Assembly: GCF_963678635.1 (NCBI RefSeq)
Contig: NC_087068.1
Coordinates: 30,444,318-30,508,317 of the forward strand
From: Symsagittifera roscoffensis
Lineage: Eukaryota > Xenacoelomorpha > Acoela > Convolutidae
DNA: 64,000 bases
Direction of reading: 5' to 3'
Positions 56,911-64,000 of the stretch are shown one piece after another. The notes beneath the pieces were generated by a model that had not been told where the DNA came from, searched no databases, and was given only the letters and a program-made list of their open reading frames with translations. Each line of letters begins with the position of its first letter. The stretch's first letter is position 1. Position numbers and translations under genes: made by a program.

Positions 56911-58571
56911 CGTGGGCTAAAAAAATTATTATTTTGAGACTGAAAAGCGGTGGTATGGGGTTGTTCTATAATTTGTTCATAGGTATTTTCATCTTGTGAG
57001 TGGTGTGCCATTATATGTTGGATGGGACTTTGTGATATGGTTGGTCTTAAATTTGGATTATGTGTTATTGCTAAGTTTCGAAAATTACGTGGGACTAGGG
57101 ATAATGGATGGTTATGTGGTAGGGGTGGTAACTGTGGTGCTGTTGGCGTTGTGTCTACATTGTTATGTTCTTCGTCGTATGTGTTCTGTCTTGTTGCTAT
57201 TTTTGTGTTGTATTCTTTTATTTGTGCATCTAAAAGAATTTTGTTTATTGATGTAGAAAAAATTCCAAAAAATCCTGCAAATAGTATGCGTGCTACACTT
57301 GCTTGTCTATTGACTTGTGTGTGTATAGCACATGTGTTATAGATTCCTTTTAAGAGTGAAAAAAGAAATCCAATAAAGTTAAACATTGCGTATAAAATAG
57401 TCAATTTTTCTAAGATGTAGTAGGGCCATCCTAGAAAATCAAGAATTTCATTCTTGAGTGTAACAAAGCTAAAAATATTAATAGGTGATATATCTTGGGG
57501 ACGGTATTTTTCACCGTTTAGATATATATAATCTTTAATGTCTTTAAAATATCCGCTATAGTCTTGCGTATAGATGTCTGCAAATCCTGCGGTTTCGGCA
57601 AGTTTGCGTAAGTTTTGGTCAATTGATTGTCTTTGTATTGTGTCCATTTGTGTTAATATTTCTTGGAATTGTTGTGTTCTAATGTGATGTTGAATATCTG
57701 ATTTTGAGTATATTCCTATTGATTGTAAGTCTATATTTGGGTTTCGAGCGATAGCGCGAATGCTTTCTGGTGAAAATTTTTTGAGTGATTGCATTAATGT
57801 GGGATATGGGGTGAGAAGGTAATATTTATCTTCATCAGGGTTTAGTTGTACTACATTATGGCTATTTTCTGATCCACATGGGACTGCGGTATCCCAGAAA
57901 TAGGTTCTTCTTGAAAGTGTGCCAACGAAATGTACTTTATTCTTATAAAAGATAGGGATTCTTTTATAGCATCGTTTGTCTTCAAAAACGTATAGTGGTG
58001 ATACTTTTTTGGTACAAGTATAGAACCATAAAATGTTTCCTTCGTAGTCTAAAAAATTTGATCTATTTCCTGATAGTAAATATCCTGCGTAGGGTATTTT
58101 TAATACTGCTAGTGCAAGTGATTGTAATATTTGTGTTCTTTCTAATTCGCATAGTTGGTGTAGTGTTTCTAATTCTGAGAGTGACATTTCTTGAAAAATT
58201 CGGCTAATCGTGTAGTCTAGTTTCATATCTAAGTGAATATCATAGTGGATATTACCGAAATATGTACTATTCATTAGTGATAGTTCTTGTAAACGTGTGC
58301 TTCTAGTGTCATGGGGCTTTAAATGTCCACCGGGTTGACCTTTAATTCTTTGAAAATTAACTGGTATATATGATGTTCCTTCGTTTGGAGGATGACCTGT
58401 GGCATATGGGTCGATTTTTACTTTTCCAGTGGTCATGTCGAATCCTTTTTCGTATTCAACTAATATCTCGGAGTATTGTGTTTTGTGAAGTGGGTTTCTG
58501 TATTTACATGCAAGTTCTGTTTCTTGATATATTTGAAAACGTGTCAATTTATTTTCTATATTATAATAAAA
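56907..58571 (-). CDS. Envelope-like glycoprotein, C-terminal part with transmembrane segment
   Basis: Open from 58571 (after TAA at 58574-58572) to TGA at 56909-56907. There is no ATG in the first 40 codons; the earliest in-frame ATG is inside the conserved-looking part. It is in the -1 frame relative to the upstream glycoprotein ORF and overlaps it by about 16 nt, so the two look like one glycoprotein of about 860 residues separated by a frameshift. Numbering from the codon at 58547, it has cysteines near 14, 133, 178, 193 and 224 in the ectodomain, a long hydrophobic segment near 372-400, a second at 420-432, and a charged Asn/Pro-rich tail. The layout and some local patterns remind me of gB-like (class III) glycoproteins of chuvirus type, which have been captured by insect LTR elements. 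That is an impression, not an alignment. Confidence 0.65.
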   Translation of the reverse strand, partial: FYYNIENKLTRFQIYQETELACKYRNPLHKTQYSEILVEYEKGFDMTTGKVKIDPYATGHPPNEGTSYIPVNFQRIKGQPGGHLKPHDTRSTRLQELSLMNSTYFGNIHYDIHLDMKLDYTISRIFQEMSLSELETLHQLCELERTQILQSLALAVLKIPYAGYLLSGNRSNFLDYEGNILWFYTCTKKVSPLYVFEDKRCYKRIPIFYKNKVHFVGTLSRRTYFWDTAVPCGSENSHNVVQLNPDEDKYYLLTPYPTLMQSLKKFSPESIRAIARNPNIDLQSIGIYSKSDIQHHIRTQQFQEILTQMDTIQRQSIDQNLRKLAETAGFADIYTQDYSGYFKDIKDYIYLNGEKYRPQDISPINIFSFVTLKNEILDFLGWPYYILEKLTILYAMFNFIGFLFSLLKGIYNTCAIHTQVNRQASVARILFAGFFGIFSTSINKILLDAQIKEYNTKIATRQNTYDEEHNNVDTTPTAPQLPPLPHNHPLSLVPRNFRNLAITHNPNLRPTISQSPIQHIMAHHSQDENTYEQIIEQPHTTAFQSQNNNFFSPR

Positions 58572-59518
58572 TTAGAACTTAGTTTTCGTGATGGATGGAC
58601 TTGTTCATATGGAATTGATTGTATAAAATATTTTTCGTGAAATTTTATCATACGAGCGTGTATTTTTGCTACTTGAAATGTTGTGCATGTGTCTTCGGGG
58701 AACCAAACAATTGTTGCTTGTGTTCGTGTTGTAGGGTCACAATAGTCTTGATCGTTTTTACAAGGTAATCGAATTCCTTGATAGATCATTGTGTTGTCTG
58801 ATAAATCGCGTGTGAGTTGTATTTTTTCGAGTTGTATTTTCCAATCAAAAAACATGATTTCTTGATATCCTTTATTTTTTGTGTCTGCTTTGCAGTTTGA
58901 TGGGTCATTTATACCAATGTGTGGTATCCAGTGTTTATCGTGTATATCATAAGTTAATCTTCCGTGTGCGCCGTTGTATGGGTATTTTTCATCTAATTTT
59001 ACATGTCCTTGATATCTTTCAAGTTCTGCTTGATGTACAGAATCTGCAAAAACTTGGAAATATACTAGTTTTCTATCTGTGTTTTTATTTCTTGTGATAT
59101 GTAGTCTGAGTAACTCGTTTTTACAATCTTCGGGATTGAGGTGTAAAAGTCGTTCTATATTACTCTGGTAGAATGATTCATGGTCAAGTCGGTTTTTATT
59201 TCCGTTTGAGACTTGTGAACAATGGACTTTCTTTTCAGAAAATGTTGCTGTGAATTTATATCCTATAACTGTTGTTGCTCGGGCTTTTGAGTAAAGTGTT
59301 GCGATTACATTTGTAGTTTCTATGGCTTGTGGTTCTGTTTCGCATTGTGATACTTGATTTATTGCATATTTGTGTAGTGTTTTTTGTTCGTTTTCTTCAC
59401 AATCGTAATGTGTTACTAATAAATCTTGGGGTCCTGTGCGGGGGGAAGGGTTTATGTTTTCATTTGAGGTTATTAGAAAAAGGAGTTGGAGAAAAATTAA
59501 AGTTTTTAGAATATACAT
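58556..59518 (-). CDS. Envelope-like glycoprotein, N-terminal part with signal peptide
   Basis: 320 codons from the ATG at 59518 to TAG at 58558-58556. Residues 1-20 form a signal peptide (YILKTLIFLQLLFLITS) followed by a cysteine-containing ectodomain (HYDCEEN, SQCETEP, VHCSQVS, EDCKNEL, SNCKADT, LPCKNDQDYCDP, EDTCTTF). There is no transmembrane anchor of its own, so it is either secreted or, more likely, the first part of the envelope protein continued in the -1 frame by the next ORF. Its start overlaps the end of the upstream ORF by 13 nt. Confidence 0.7.
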   Translation of the reverse strand: MYILKTLIFLQLLFLITSNENINPSPRTGPQDLLVTHYDCEENEQKTLHKYAINQVSQCETEPQAIETTNVIATLYSKARATTVIGYKFTATFSEKKVHCSQVSNGNKNRLDHESFYQSNIERLLHLNPEDCKNELLRLHITRNKNTDRKLVYFQVFADSVHQAELERYQGHVKLDEKYPYNGAHGRLTYDIHDKHWIPHIGINDPSNCKADTKNKGYQEIMFFDWKIQLEKIQLTRDLSDNTMIYQGIRLPCKNDQDYCDPTTRTQATIVWFPEDTCTTFQVAKIHARMIKFHEKYFIQSIPYEQVHPSRKLSSNFIII

Positions 59519-60684
59519 GTGTATGACAATCCTGAGTATGGGTTATAAAATGTGATGTAACCAATTGTCTTTTTGGTATATCTGTCGTATTTGTATATTA
59601 CTTCAGTTGTTATAAATGGTGGTGGTAGGGATTGAGCTGTTATTTTTGGTGGAGTTAATGGATAGGGATGTTGAGTAATGTTGCTTAATTTAACCCTGAT
59701 TTCAAATTTTAATTGTAGACTATTTTGTTGGAGTATTTGGATGTTATGAGCACGAATGTCTTCGTGAATGTCTTGTCTATACTGTAGTCTGTTTAGTGCC
59801 CAATTGTGGAGTCGGTTACTTTCTAGGTGTTGTCCAAATAATGGTGGAGGTGCTGTGAATGTATTCCAGTCTAGTCTTAAAGGAATATTTGTTGATGATT
59901 GTTCTCGATATCTAGCGTCGAGGTTATTTGGGAAATTTAAGTTAAAAGGTGGTGGTGAAATCTGGCTTATTGATGGTGTTGATGGTAGTGATAATTATTC
60001 TGGTAGTGATGAGGATGTTGTTGTATCCGTAGAAATATCTATTGGATCATTTACTAAATTTAGTTCACCTTGTGTGAATGAATGTGTTGTCCAATATGGT
60101 AGTCGTGATGCTTGGTTTGGGGGGTTAAAAAGATTTTCACGTATTTGTTCAGATGTTGGTGTTGAACCTAAGTAATCTGATGGTAGGCTTGAGGTGCTAC
60201 GTTGTGAAAGAAGCGTAGGGGTTTGTGGTAATGTACCAATGGGGTTTTCTGGAGTGTTTTGTGATGGGGATTGAGGTATATCAAAATGAACTCGGGGAGT
60301 TTGAAAATTTCTGTTTCGTCGAGGATGTATAATTTGTCTATTTATTTCGACTGTATTTTGGTTTTGACTAGGATTTCTTATTCTACTTAATTCTTGTGGT
60401 AGTGTTGGGTATAAGTTATATGTTGGTTCGCTTAGAGGTGCTTGTCGTTGAACTGGTTCTAGTGGTTCTGATAAGCGAGCGTGTCGTTCTTCAAAGGTAT
60501 ATGGGTTATCTTGAAAAGAAATTCGTGTTGATGTTTGGGGGTTTTGGGTAGTTGAAAGTGGTGTCGGGTTTTCTTGGGATGATGTCGGTGAAGACTGACT
60601 ATGTGATTGTTGGGTAGCAATTTTTGATAGCTTTTTTTGGTTTATTCTTTTAGTGAAAAAGTTTATGTTTATTATAGTATTCTT
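59506..60684 (-). pseudogene. Met-less proline/serine-rich ORF with one in-frame stop
   Basis: 392 codons are open from the TAG at 60687-60685 to the TAA at 59508-59506, except for one TAA at 59997-59995 (codon 230). I find no ATG in the first 229 codons, so translation needs frameshifting from the overlapping 62-aa ORF, splicing or a non-AUG start. The N-terminal part is Ser/Pro/Gln/Asn-rich (SQSSPTSSQENPTPLSTTQN); later parts look more ordered (LPYWTTHSFTQGELNLVND; after the stop, LESNRLHNWALNRLQYRQD). The balance of disordered start and globular end resembles the 602-aa ORF, but I see no clear sequence match. It is called a pseudogene because of the stop. Readthrough is possible. Confidence 0.55.
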
Positions 60685-60838
60685 CTAAAAAAAGAATTAG
60701 GAGAATTGTTGCTAGGGCGAATGTGATGATTGCTTTTTTTATACATTTGCATATTGTCAATATGAGGGATGATAGAAATGTTATAAAGATTACAAATAGT
60801 AAAAAAATATCGGTTCTACTAAAAATGGTTCGGATCAT
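60650..60838 (-). CDS. Small membrane ORF 2 (62 aa)
   Basis: The ATG at 60838 overlaps the stop of the preceding ORF as ATGA. The product has one or two hydrophobic stretches (FLLFVIFITFLSSLILTICK, AIITFALATILLILFLEEYY). Its 3' end overlaps the Met-less ORF by about 35 nt in another frame. It could be a viroporin-like membrane protein, or supply the start for the Met-less ORF by frameshifting. AT-rich DNA easily produces hydrophobic ORFs, so confidence is limited. Confidence 0.45.
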   Translation of the reverse strand: MIRTIFSRTDIFLLFVIFITFLSSLILTICKCIKKAIITFALATILLILFLEEYYNKHKLFH

Positions 60839-61065
60839 TTAGATAAGTTTTGTGAATCGTACCTGTGGATATAGTCAATAGCTTTTGAAAGTTGGAGGTA
60901 TAGTTCAAATAGGGAATAGAAAATTAAAAAAATATTGCAAAAAATGATTAAGATTATTACAAAAGATTCAAAGATATCAAAAAGAACTATTATAAAAGTT
61001 TTAAGTATCGTAAAAAATTGTTTGAGGTTTGTGATAATTATAGTGACTGATTGAGAGAAGAGCAT
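60835..61065 (-). CDS. Small membrane ORF 1 (76 aa)
   Basis: Starts at the ATG at 61065 and ends TGA at 60837-60835 inside the ATGA overlap with the next ORF. Very hydrophobic (TFIIVLFDIFESFVIILIIF, FCNIFLIFYSLFELYLQL), predicting two membrane spans and a polar C-terminus. No family is recognised. The ATGA link to the next ORF is the main argument that it is real. Confidence 0.45.
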   Translation of the reverse strand: MLFSQSVTIIITNLKQFFTILKTFIIVLFDIFESFVIILIIFCNIFLIFYSLFELYLQLSKAIDYIHRYDSQNLSK

Positions 61066-61657
61066 TTACGAAATGACTTCTTGATCGAATATTTTTTGTT
61101 GTTTGGGGCAATTTTCAAGTGTGGTCGGATTATTTATTGGTTTTTTGACAAGTGGGTTGAGTTTTGTAAAAAATTGTTGGGGGCAATTTTTATGGTGATT
61201 GGGAGGTCTTCTTTGTCTTTATTTTCATTTGTCAAATGATCTGGGGTATTTTTGAGATTTTTGTACTTTAGGCTAATTAAAATGGTCGTTCTTTTACTTT
61301 AGGCTAATTTAACATATTTGTTTCGGGGGTATTTGAGGGCTGAGTTGGGGAAATATTGTTGATCTTTGGTTTATTAGATAAGGGAGGGTTATGATATTAT
61401 GGTGATATTTATTTTAGTTGTCAAGTTGGAGTGGTTTGCTTATTTTTGACCTGGAGGTCTTAAAGTTATAGTTATAGATATGCCTGGAGTTTAATATCGT
61501 TCGTCTAGTTGGTTTGTGTTAGAGTTAGAGAAGGTGACGGATTGGATGAATCCTATTGGCTAATTATGAACTAGAATCGCTGCGTGTTTGTCAGCATGTT
61601 ATTTTGAAAAATGAAAATTCAAAATGTTTCAAAGGTCTAAGATTGTGAAATACAAAA
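61066..61657. other. Non-coding spacer between pol and accessory ORFs
   Basis: 590 bp with no gene. The 15-mer TACTTTAGGCTAATT occurs twice, at 61264-61278 and 61295-61309. The region could hold a splice acceptor or an internal start signal for a subgenomic accessory/env mRNA. Confidence 0.4.
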
Positions 61658-64000
61658 TTAAAGTTGTTTTTGAAATTCGACTTTCTTTAATATTTTAGAT
61701 TGTGGGATGAATAATTTATAATTTTTACGTGGTTGGTTTCTAAGTCGTGAAGACTCTCTATGTTCTGATTTGTCGATTTGTTCTTGGGGTATTATTTGTT
61801 CTGTCATTTTTCTATTTTTTCTTTCTTTTTGAGATGTATTTTGATCTAGATTTTTTGTATTGTTTTTTGTGATGGTTGATTTTGTTATTTGGTTTTTGAG
61901 GTGAAAATCTTTTTGTTCCTTTGTTGTATTTTCCGTATGTGGGTTATTTTGAATAACTTTTAAACCTGTAAAAGAATATAATTGAGTTAGTTCGCGGAGT
62001 GCGTATTCTTTTGGATAATAAGGTAATAGGTTATTTCGGTGTTGAACGATTTCTTTTTTGTCTGAGTCGGTGATTTTATATGTGACATCAGTGGGTTTTG
62101 GAATTATTTGGTATGGTCCTTTACGAAGGGGTTGTAATTTTTTTGAAATTCCTTTTTGAGTATTAAAATTGGGTATTAATACAAATGTTCCAATTTTTAA
62201 ATCGGAGGCTGGTGTAAAGCGTGAATTTATTTTTTCATTAATGTTTTGCCTTTGTAACAACTTTTTTGTTACTTTTTGGTAAATTTCATTGTGTTTTTTA
62301 TCTCTGTTTAAAATCCATTCGGTGTGTGTACCGGAGGCTAATTTAAGAATTTGTGGGTGATGAAAATGATCTTCATCGTGTGTATGTAAAGGTAGGTTAT
62401 AACAAATTGAGTCTTTATTTGGTTGACAATAACCTTGTGCGTTTTTATGAGAGTTTGCTGTAAACATTATTGGTTTGCGTGGCTTTTGGTTAAAAACCAT
62501 TTCATATGGTGACATTCCTAGAGTTGTCGTGATTTGTGAATTATATGCCAGGGGAAATAATTTTACATCTGCTGACCATTCAGTATATCTTGTATCATTT
62601 CCATTGATGATACATCTAAGATATTCTTGTAGTGAACGGTTCATACCTTCGACTAAGCCGTTTGTCCAAGGTGCGTGAGATGTACGTGGTTTGTGTTTGA
62701 TGTTATATAGATGACATAGTGTGATGATTTCATTATTTATGAATTCTGTACCGTTATCTGTAACTAGAATTTCTGGTAGTCCAAATTTGGCTATCCAGTG
62801 TTCATAAAGCGTTGTGTAAGCGTAATAAGCGTTACAATGTGGTACTGGGTTAAGTGCTACATAATGTGTAAATGCGTCAACAATTACCATAATGTAGGAG
62901 TTTCCTTCGGATGAGGGTGAAATTGGTCCTTTTGTATCAAACGAGATACGGTGGTTAAAGTACAAACTTTGTCCTTTAAAATCTTGTTTTTGTGCTATTT
63001 GTTTTTGATTTGGGTAAGGTTTATTTAGTTGGCATACTATACAGTCATTGAATAGTATTTTTATCCAAATTGGTGCATTTGGGAAATAAAAGTTTGGTAT
63101 AAAATTTGAATATGTTTTCTCTGATCCAGAGTGTCCTTTAATATTTTGTGTATGTGAAATATTAAAAGCTATGAGAATCATACTTAAAGGGAGACAGGGA
63201 ACTGTAGATTCATTTAATTTGTATTCTAGAAGGTCTGTGTTTTCATTAATTGTTGTATTATTAAATTTTCGAAAATATCGGAGGAGTGTTTTATTTCCTA
63301 AAATAGTTGTATCTGCCTTGACGGGTTTAGTTTTATATTTGTGCCGTGATTTTAATTGTCTAATTACTGGGTCAAGATTTTGGTATAGTTTCAATGTTGA
63401 AATTGTAATTGTTTCTGTTGGGGGGAGAAAAATGTTTTCTATTTCTGATTTAGATAAGGGTATTGTATCAAGTGGGTCATGGAGGTCAAAAACTTGATTT
63501 ATTGTGTATTTTGAATGGTTTGTTTGTGGTCCTGATAAATTTATTTTATCAGTTAGGTTTTCTTTTTCAATTAGTGGAAAAAGGTCTTTTTTATGCGAGT
63601 GTTGTTTTACTCTTTTTTGTTGGGTGTTATTTTTTATCCATTGTGAGTATGGAATTGGTTTAAAAGTTGATGTTCCAAGTAGATCAACTTCGTAGTGGTT
63701 ATTTTGACAATCTAAATAAAGTGGAAAGTGTTGTAGATTATTTAACTGTGATTGTTCAACGTCAGTTTTTACTGCATATTTGCATTCTAGTCGGGGTGAT
63801 GTTTCGTTTTTTGCAAGGTAGAATTTTATATTTTTAGGTATTTCAACTGTAGTTTTACGTGTAAGTAATTCAGGTGGTGTATTTCGACTTAATGTGTCTG
63901 GTAATGCAAGATTTTTTCCTGCTGTCCAAACTATATGTAAGTTTGGAAATTTCATTAGAATTAATTGAAATCTGTAAACTCGGTGATTTGGGTTGGATTT
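61658..64000 (-). CDS. Ty3/gypsy pol, C-terminal part: RNase H end and integrase (partial)
   Basis: Open to the window edge at 64000; the 5' part (protease, RT) is outside. Numbering from the internal Met at 63955, the RNase H end reads IVWTAGKNLALPDTLSRN. The integrase has the zinc-binding pair H268/H275 with C305/C308 (GHSGSEKTYSN, NDCIVCQLNK), the catalytic triad D340 (SFDTKGP), D400 (VTDNGTEFI) and E436 (LVEGMNRSLQEY), and a GPY-type C-terminal module (LQPLRKGPYQIIPKPTDVTY). The long spacer of about 240 residues between RNase H and the zinc finger and a basic, Gln/Lys-rich C-terminal tail of about 100 residues are notable. All catalytic residues are intact, so the integrase may be functional. 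Confidence 0.9.
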   Translation of the reverse strand, partial: KSNPNHRVYRFQLILMKFPNLHIVWTAGKNLALPDTLSRNTPPELLTRKTTVEIPKNIKFYLAKNETSPRLECKYAVKTDVEQSQLNNLQHFPLYLDCQNNHYEVDLLGTSTFKPIPYSQWIKNNTQQKRVKQHSHKKDLFPLIEKENLTDKINLSGPQTNHSKYTINQVFDLHDPLDTIPLSKSEIENIFLPPTETITISTLKLYQNLDPVIRQLKSRHKYKTKPVKADTTILGNKTLLRYFRKFNNTTINENTDLLEYKLNESTVPCLPLSMILIAFNISHTQNIKGHSGSEKTYSNFIPNFYFPNAPIWIKILFNDCIVCQLNKPYPNQKQIAQKQDFKGQSLYFNHRISFDTKGPISPSSEGNSYIMVIVDAFTHYVALNPVPHCNAYYAYTTLYEHWIAKFGLPEILVTDNGTEFINNEIITLCHLYNIKHKPRTSHAPWTNGLVEGMNRSLQEYLRCIINGNDTRYTEWSADVKLFPLAYNSQITTTLGMSPYEMVFNQKPRKPIMFTANSHKNAQGYCQPNKDSICYNLPLHTHDEDHFHHPQILKLASGTHTEWILNRDKKHNEIYQKVTKKLLQRQNINEKINSRFTPASDLKIGTFVLIPNFNTQKGISKKLQPLRKGPYQIIPKPTDVTYKITDSDKKEIVQHRNNLLPYYPKEYALRELTQLYSFTGLKVIQNNPHTENTTKEQKDFHLKNQITKSTITKNNTKNLDQNTSQKERKNRKMTEQIIPQEQIDKSEHRESSRLRNQPRKNYKLFIPQSKILKKVEFQKQL

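Larger units (their letters stand above)
53101..64000 (-). mobile_element. Large env-bearing Ty3/gypsy retrovirus-like element, 3' part (5' end beyond window)
   Basis: Minus-strand element cut by the right edge. Order from 5' to 3': RNase H end and integrase (64000-61658), 590 bp without genes, two small membrane ORFs (61065-60650), a Met-less ORF (60684-59506), two envelope-like ORFs (59518-58556 and 58571-56907), a 602-aa ORF (56910-55102), 1.6 kb without genes and a 410-bp LTR (53510-53101). Most frames are long and intact, so the copy is young, although one in-frame stop and one frame change are present. All ORFs share a strong bias to A-rich codons (Asn, Thr, Lys, Ile), unlike the mycosporine genes next door. 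The accessory set is much larger than gag-pol-env. Confidence 0.85.

Overview
The window is nuclear DNA of an animal, most likely a marine invertebrate. It is AT-rich, has spliced genes with GT-AG introns and calcium-binding EGF exons, and is crowded with eukaryotic transposons (LINEs, a Penelope-like element, two Ty3/gypsy-type LTR elements, Tc1/mariner-like and foldback MITEs, tRNA-like SINEs). The sequence alone does not place the phylum. Cnidarians and tunicates are reasonable candidates, because animal mycosporine genes are best documented in cnidarians and env-bearing Ty3 elements are known in larvacean tunicates.

Layout. 1-11.6 kb is a graveyard of decayed retroelements: a LINE on the minus strand, a CR1/L2-like LINE with a PHD finger, an inverted repeat around a Penelope 3' tail, a Penelope-like element and a second LINE type. 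14.6-22.9 kb holds phase-1 exons of a secreted EGF-domain protein, with a possible 12-nt microexon. Its introns contain a palindromic TIR element, a degenerate minisatellite and a 410-bp solo LTR. 23.8-29.3 kb is a Ty3/gypsy element with paired 353-bp LTRs and an ACGTT target duplication, broken by frameshifts and an internal deletion. 30.2-32.4 kb is a 2.2-kb terminal exon made of four divergent repeats of an unrecognised domain. 32.4-42.6 kb has no supported gene, only repeats.

42.6-52.5 kb is the functional centre. On the minus strand lies an intronless 1068-codon fusion of a demethyl-4-deoxygadusol synthase (DDGS) with a class I O-methyltransferase. Divergent from it, 5.2 kb away, is an intronless ATP-grasp ligase of the MysC type. 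Together these encode the three steps from sedoheptulose 7-phosphate to 4-deoxygadusol to mycosporine-glycine, a UV sunscreen. No gene for the last amino-acid condensation (MysD- or NRPS-like) is in the window. The fusion also has an unexplained N-terminal extension of about 300 residues.

53.1-64.0 kb is the 3' part of a large retrovirus-like Ty3/gypsy element on the minus strand, cut by the window edge. Reading 5' to 3' it has the RNase H end plus integrase, two tiny overlapping membrane ORFs, a Met-less proline/serine-rich ORF, a signal-peptide glycoprotein ORF, a second glycoprotein ORF with a transmembrane segment in the -1 frame, a 602-aa ORF of unknown function, and a 410-bp LTR. Two junctions are ATGA overlaps and one is a 13-nt overlap, which suggests coupled translation of an unusually large accessory set. 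The solo LTR in the 16-kb intron belongs to the same family.
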